17,695 nucleotides of DNA from assembly GCA_910585725.1 (NCBI GenBank), contig CAJUFA010000047.1, positions 1 to 17,695 of the forward strand, in the 5' to 3' direction. Positions 14,912 to 17,695 of this stretch are shown in pieces. Each line of letters begins with the position of its first letter. The stretch's first letter is position 1. The position numbers were made by a program, and so were the translations under genes. This stretch comes from an uncultured Dorea sp. Lineage in GTDB: Bacteria > Bacillota > Clostridia > Lachnospirales > Lachnospiraceae. The notes under the pieces were generated by a model that saw only the letters and a program-made list of their open reading frames with translations, was not told the DNA's origin and ran no database searches.

Positions 14912-14920
14912 ATTATAGCA
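14912..14920 (-). promoter_or_regulatory. Extended -10 promoter of rbsR
   Basis: Read leftward, TGCTATAAT is an exact -10 box with the TGn extension. There is no good -35 hexamer, but A/T tracts (AAAAATTTTT and similar) occupy the upstream region and could act as an UP element. The leader would be about 27 bases. Confidence 0.6.
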
Positions 14921-14983
14921 TACTTCAAAAATTTTTAAAAATATTTTTAGTCTATTATCATTCCCCGTGTTGAAACTGTCACA

Positions 14984-15436
14984 TCATTTATGAATATACA
15001 TTCTGGTCTTGTCTAATTCATCATCTCCCTGAACCATACACAAAAATTCCCATCCATATCTTTCGTAAAAACTCGTATGATCGGTAACCAGATAGACTGG
15101 TGTAATACCTTTAGATTTTAAATCCTCGACAGCCATATCCAGCAGACGCCCTGCAATTCCCTTACATCGATATTCATCTTCTGTGTATACCGCACAAATA
15201 TTCGGCGTAAAGTCTTTTCTGTCATGGAAATCATTTTCAATTACCCCCAACCCTCCTATAATTCTGTCCCCATCTAAACAAAGATACCATCCATACTCGG
15301 TTTTATTATTAAGATAAGCTTCCATACATTCAAGATAAGCTTCCTGCAAAACTCCCCATTTAGAATGAAACCATTCGGCTGCTCTATTCTTTAATTGCCG
15401 TCTCTCTCTTAATGTGCTATATGTATAATCGCTCAT
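14984..15436 (-). CDS. GNAT-family N-acetyltransferase
   Basis: A 150-residue acetyl-CoA-dependent acyltransferase of the GNAT fold; the acceptor is unknown. The core is ICAVYTEDEYRCKGIAGRLLDMA (80-102), which contains the acetyl-CoA pyrophosphate loop R90-CKGIAGR, followed by VTDHTSFYERYGWEF (117-131), a common GNAT ending. The start at 15436 follows GGGGGAAGAAG. A reading from 15652 would add 72 hydrophobic residues with no place in the fold, and I reject it. It stands alone, about 80 bases from rbsR and divergent from the TetR gene. Its more AT-rich composition resembles the genes to its right rather than the rbs locus. Small GNAT proteins of this kind often modify antibiotics, peptides or metabolites, so no specific role is claimed. 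Confidence 0.85.
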   Translation of the reverse strand: MSDYTYSTLRERRQLKNRAAEWFHSKWGVLQEAYLECMEAYLNNKTEYGWYLCLDGDRIIGGLGVIENDFHDRKDFTPNICAVYTEDEYRCKGIAGRLLDMAVEDLKSKGITPVYLVTDHTSFYERYGWEFLCMVQGDDELDKTRMYIHK

Positions 15437-15645
15437 CTTCTTCCCCCAACCTCCGATTGTGACTTGATGCTTTTTATAGAAAACAAAATCATATAAAACA
15501 GTATAACACAAAATATATGGTAATGGATACATTTCCATAAGGAAGATTACATACACCAATCCTCTCACAAGCAGCAAATTGAACGCCTGCCTTGCCGGCA
15601 TCAACAGGCCCAAAAACAGTCTGTTTGTAAGTATTTTTAAATATA
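15437..15645. other. Intergenic stretch between the GNAT and TetR genes
   Basis: No supported gene. Two leftward frames stay open across it (one extends the GNAT frame, another runs 15489-15740) but neither has a ribosome site or a recognisable domain. A weak TATACT box near 15500 may belong to the GNAT promoter. The stretch could be decayed sequence. Confidence 0.3.
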
Positions 15646-15674
15646 TTGACACTGGTGAACCTAAACGCTATAAT
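15646..15674 (+). promoter_or_regulatory. Full-consensus sigma-A promoter of the TetR-CPBP-PEBP unit
   Basis: TTGACA (15646-15651) and TATAAT (15669-15674) are both exact, 17 bases apart. Start near 15681, leader about 35 bases. Such a strong promoter before a TetR gene suggests tight repression by the encoded protein, although no clear dyad is visible in or near it. Confidence 0.8.
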
Positions 15675-15715
15675 AGCTAATATAATTAACAAAAAAAGAA
15701 AGCGGAGTAGCTGAT

Positions 15716-16294
15716 ATGAAAGCAGGCTTAAATAGAACAACGATTATCGAAATGGCGGCTGATATAGCGGATGAGAGAGGTATTGCTAATGTAACCCTAA
15801 AGGTACTAGCGGAAGAATTAGGCGTAAAACCCCCATCCTTATACAAACACTTTAATGGCGGACTTGATGAACTAAATAAAGAGCTTATGCTGTACGGCTG
15901 GCATCTCTTAGAAAGCAAAATCACAAAAGTCGCCATAGGCAGGGCGAAGGATGATGCAATAACGGCTATATGCTATGCTTATCGTAATTTTGCCGCCGAG
16001 CATAAGGGATTGTTTGAAGCTATACAATGGTACAATATGTATCAGTCAGAGGAACATTTACAGGCGACACAAGGAATGGTGTCTGTCTTTTTTCAAGTCC
16101 TTGATTCCTATGAATTAAACGAGAAGCAAAAAGTGCATATTGTGCGTATGTTTCGGGGATTTCTGCAAGGGTTTTCTTCCATTGAAAGCCACGGAGGATA
16201 TGGAAACCCGCTATCCATAAATGACAGCTTTGATTTTGCACTGAAAACCATATTGAAAGGTATTCATGATTTGCAGGGAGAAACAGAAAGATGA
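15716..16294 (+). CDS. TetR-family transcriptional regulator
   Basis: A 192-residue TetR-type repressor. The N-terminal helix-turn-helix is TIIEMAADIADERG followed by VTLKVLAEELGVKPPSLYKHFNG (26-48). The C-terminal ligand and dimer domain, with HGGYGNPLSINDSFDFALKTILKGI near the end, resembles the WHG-type C-domains of the family. A GGAG eight bases before the ATG is the ribosome site. Its stop overlaps the ATG of the next gene as ATGA, so the regulator and the CPBP gene were built as a coupled pair. The likely targets are its own promoter and therefore the CPBP and PEBP genes. The ligand is unknown. Confidence 0.9.
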   Translation: MKAGLNRTTIIEMAADIADERGIANVTLKVLAEELGVKPPSLYKHFNGGLDELNKELMLYGWHLLESKITKVAIGRAKDDAITAICYAYRNFAAEHKGLFEAIQWYNMYQSEEHLQATQGMVSVFFQVLDSYELNEKQKVHIVRMFRGFLQGFSSIESHGGYGNPLSINDSFDFALKTILKGIHDLQGETER

Positions 16295-16950
16295 AACAGC
16301 TTTTGAAAAAAGTCAGTCCGTTTAATAATATACGGAGATGTCTGTATCGCTATTCATAGTCAAGAAAATACTTGCCTTTTGAGTATGTTACATAGCAGGT
16401 ATTGCATTACTCTATTGGAAAGAGATTGAAAAGAAAGATTTGGCTGCAATGGGACTGTCAAAAGAAATTGGCACTTATTTTATTGGTATTGTTTTAAGTA
16501 TTTTTTGCTTACCTTGTCTGTCGCTATAATTGCAGCGACCGGAAGTATAAAATATCAGGGAATATTTGAAAACGCCGATGTTCTTATGATAATTCTCTTA
16601 ACAGGGGGATTTATAATTCAAGATGCGGCAGAAGAAATGCTTTGCAGGGAAAATGATTTATAGTGTAATTGGTATCATAAATCTAATTCTTATTTCCATT
16701 ATTTTTTCATTCCTCACAATTTATTTTAAAAGCATTTGGGCAGCCTGCGGTCTTCATTCATTTTGGAATGCTATTTTGTATAGTGTTCTTGGAATGAATT
16801 TAAGTGGTAACGAGAAAACCGCCACAGCAATATTCAATATGCAATCCACAGGCGATAACATTAATTGAAGCAAGCGCAGCTACGACTATTGTACTGGCTT
16901 TTTCGGCCGCTTTGGTTTTTGTTATAAACAGAAAGAGTAGAGAGAAATGA
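16291..16950 (+). pseudogene. Frameshifted CPBP-family intramembrane protease gene
   Basis: The frames together spell out a CPBP (CAAX protease / bacteriocin-processing) family membrane protein. It starts MKQLLKKVSPFNN at 16291, overlapping the TetR stop as ATGA. It continues after a shift near 16330 with SLFIVKKILAF, an in-frame TGA at 16380-16382, then CYIAGIALLYWKEIEKKDLAAMGL. It shifts again before 16526 to SVAIIAATGSIKYQGIFENAD, reaching the catalytic EEMLCR at 16631-16648. It shifts again near 16650 for the rest, including the second catalytic region CGLHSFWN, and a last time near 16865 for IEASAATTIVLAF to the stop at 16948. At least four frame changes and one stop rule out a normal product. 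The 81-codon piece at 16623-16868 is part of this, not a separate gene. Confidence 0.8.
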
Positions 16951-16982
16951 TTGAAATATAAAAAGGTTAGGAGAAATATGAA

Positions 16983-17450
16983 ATGGAGAAAAATACTCTT
17001 GAGTTTGAATGCATAGGAATAAAAAACGGAGGGAAATTTCCAGTAGAGAATACTGGGCGGGGGAAGGACATTTCACCTGAATTTATCATAAAAAACTTAT
17101 CCCCGAATGCCAAAACTTTTATTATTACCCTTGAGGATTTGAACCACCCGATTAAAAGATTTACACATTGGGTCATTTGGAATATTCCTGCAACAGATAA
17201 AATTGCGAAAGCCATCCCGCCAGGAAAAACACTATCTTTACCAGAGGGCGCGGTACAGGGCATCGGATATGGATTTCACCGCTACGCAGGACCAAAGCCG
17301 CCGAAGGGTAAATCCCACAAATACTGTTTTACAATTTATGCGTTGAACTGCAAAATTAATTTGAACTCATCTTCTACTAAGAGAAAAGTTCTAAGTAAGG
17401 CAAATAGTCATATTATTCAACAAGGAGAAGTTTGTGGGTATTTTGAATAA
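16983..17450 (+). CDS. PEBP / YbhB-YbcL family protein (Raf kinase inhibitor-like)
   Basis: A 155-residue cytoplasmic protein of the phosphatidylethanolamine-binding protein family. Bacterial members bind small anionic ligands in a conserved pocket but have no agreed function. The family core is visible: FTHWVIWNIPA (60-70), the GIGYGFHRYAGPKPPKGKSHKYCFTIYAL block (93-121) with the ligand-loop GPxPP, and the ISPEF motif at 30-34. The usual DPDAP loop is weakened here to EDLNHP (51-56). AGGAG nine bases before the ATG at 16983 fixes the start. A nearer ATG at 16978 opens only 12 codons in another frame. The gene follows the decayed CPBP gene by 32 bases in the same direction, so it was probably part of the TetR-CPBP unit. 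Confidence 0.87.
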   Translation: MEKNTLEFECIGIKNGGKFPVENTGRGKDISPEFIIKNLSPNAKTFIITLEDLNHPIKRFTHWVIWNIPATDKIAKAIPPGKTLSLPEGAVQGIGYGFHRYAGPKPPKGKSHKYCFTIYALNCKINLNSSSTKRKVLSKANSHIIQQGEVCGYFE

Positions 17451-17497
17451 AAAATTGTCGTTAAGCAAAACAACCATTAAAGAGCCCTCCGCTTTCT

Positions 17498-17581
17498 TCA
17501 TTTCAAGACCGCATAGGCAGCTTCGTCCACCGTCTCCAACCACTCGCTGCCCGCATTTTCTCCGGATTTAAAGTATTTCAT
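17498..17581 (-). other. Short coding-like frame, possible C-terminal fragment of a lost gene
   Basis: A leftward frame reads MKYFKSGENAGSEWLETVDE and continues to AAYAVLK before a TGA at 17498. It has balanced, protein-like composition, unlike the surrounding noise, and stays open further upstream. I do not recognise it and see no good ribosome site, so a stranded gene end is more likely than a working small gene. Confidence 0.25.
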
Positions 17582-17651
17582 TACTTTTGTCCATTTGCCA
17601 CAAAATATGGAAAAGAAAAGCCTGCAAACACCAATGTTTAGAGGGCACTGA

Positions 17652-17681
17652 AAAACTCCCACTTTTTTTGTTGGGAGTTTT
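17652..17681. terminator. Bidirectional hairpin terminator after the PEBP gene
   Basis: AAAACTCCCA pairs perfectly with TGGGAGTTTT around a 10-base loop. T runs follow the stem in both directions, so it can end the rightward PEBP transcript and any leftward transcript entering from outside the window. Confidence 0.7.
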
Positions 17682-17695
17682 CTTATTCCTATATA

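Noticed and set aside
15437..15652. 72-residue hydrophobic N-terminal extension of the GNAT protein
   Set aside because: The GNAT fold begins at the internal methionine after GGGGGAAGAAG; the extension has no family counterpart and overlaps the TetR -35 box.
16623..16868. 81-codon stand-alone small membrane protein gene
   Set aside because: It continues the CPBP reading frame across a frameshift and has no ribosome site at its first ATG; it is part of the pseudogene.

Overview
The window looks like chromosome from a Gram-positive Clostridia bacterium, most likely a gut Lachnospiraceae relative. This rests on strong AGGAGG ribosome binding sites, consensus sigma-A promoters, a Bacillus-type rbs gene order, an LplB/YtcP-type sugar importer beside YesL, and moderate GC coding DNA separated by very AT-rich spacers. 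The species cannot be fixed from the sequence alone.

Layout. (1) 1-4801 is a divergent carbohydrate-uptake locus. Two ABC permeases (the second cut by the window edge) run leftward. A LacI-type regulator, a YesL/DUF624 membrane protein and a membrane-anchored protein of unknown function run rightward. The roughly 400-base AT-rich spacer carries two outward promoters, two inverted repeats and a series of TTTTACA repeats. (2) 4878-6871 is a leftward cysteine / iron-sulfur type cluster: cysK, an Rrf2 regulator with four clustered cysteines, and a NifX-like small protein with a His/Cys-rich tail. A 25-bp inverted repeat lies directly after the cysK -10 box. (3) 6882-8490 holds an MFS transporter, followed in the same frame by a decayed metallo-beta-lactamase-fold gene that has lost its N-terminal half and an internal block. 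(4) 8538-14920 is a complete ribose locus in the Bacillus order rbsR / rbsK-D-A-C-B. RbsR has its own promoter and a GTG start, and a strong hairpin separates it from the structural operon. (5) 14984-17695 is a more AT-rich, accessory-looking end: a GNAT acetyltransferase, then a TetR regulator driven by a consensus promoter, a multiply frameshifted CPBP-family protease gene overlapping it by ATGA, and a PEBP-family gene.

How the genes work together. The rbs operon imports ribose (RbsA/B/C), interconverts its anomers (RbsD) and phosphorylates it (RbsK), under RbsR. The left locus is a second sugar importer whose substrate is not visible here. The cysK-rrf2-nifX cluster looks like a self-regulated unit linking cysteine supply to an iron-sulfur or metal-handling protein. 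No CRISPR array, rRNA, tRNA or intact mobile element was seen. The best leads for unrecorded biology are the Rrf2 operator with the metal-tailed NifX-like protein, the regulatory repeats upstream of the LacI gene, the YesL-linked anchored protein, and the two genes caught in decay.
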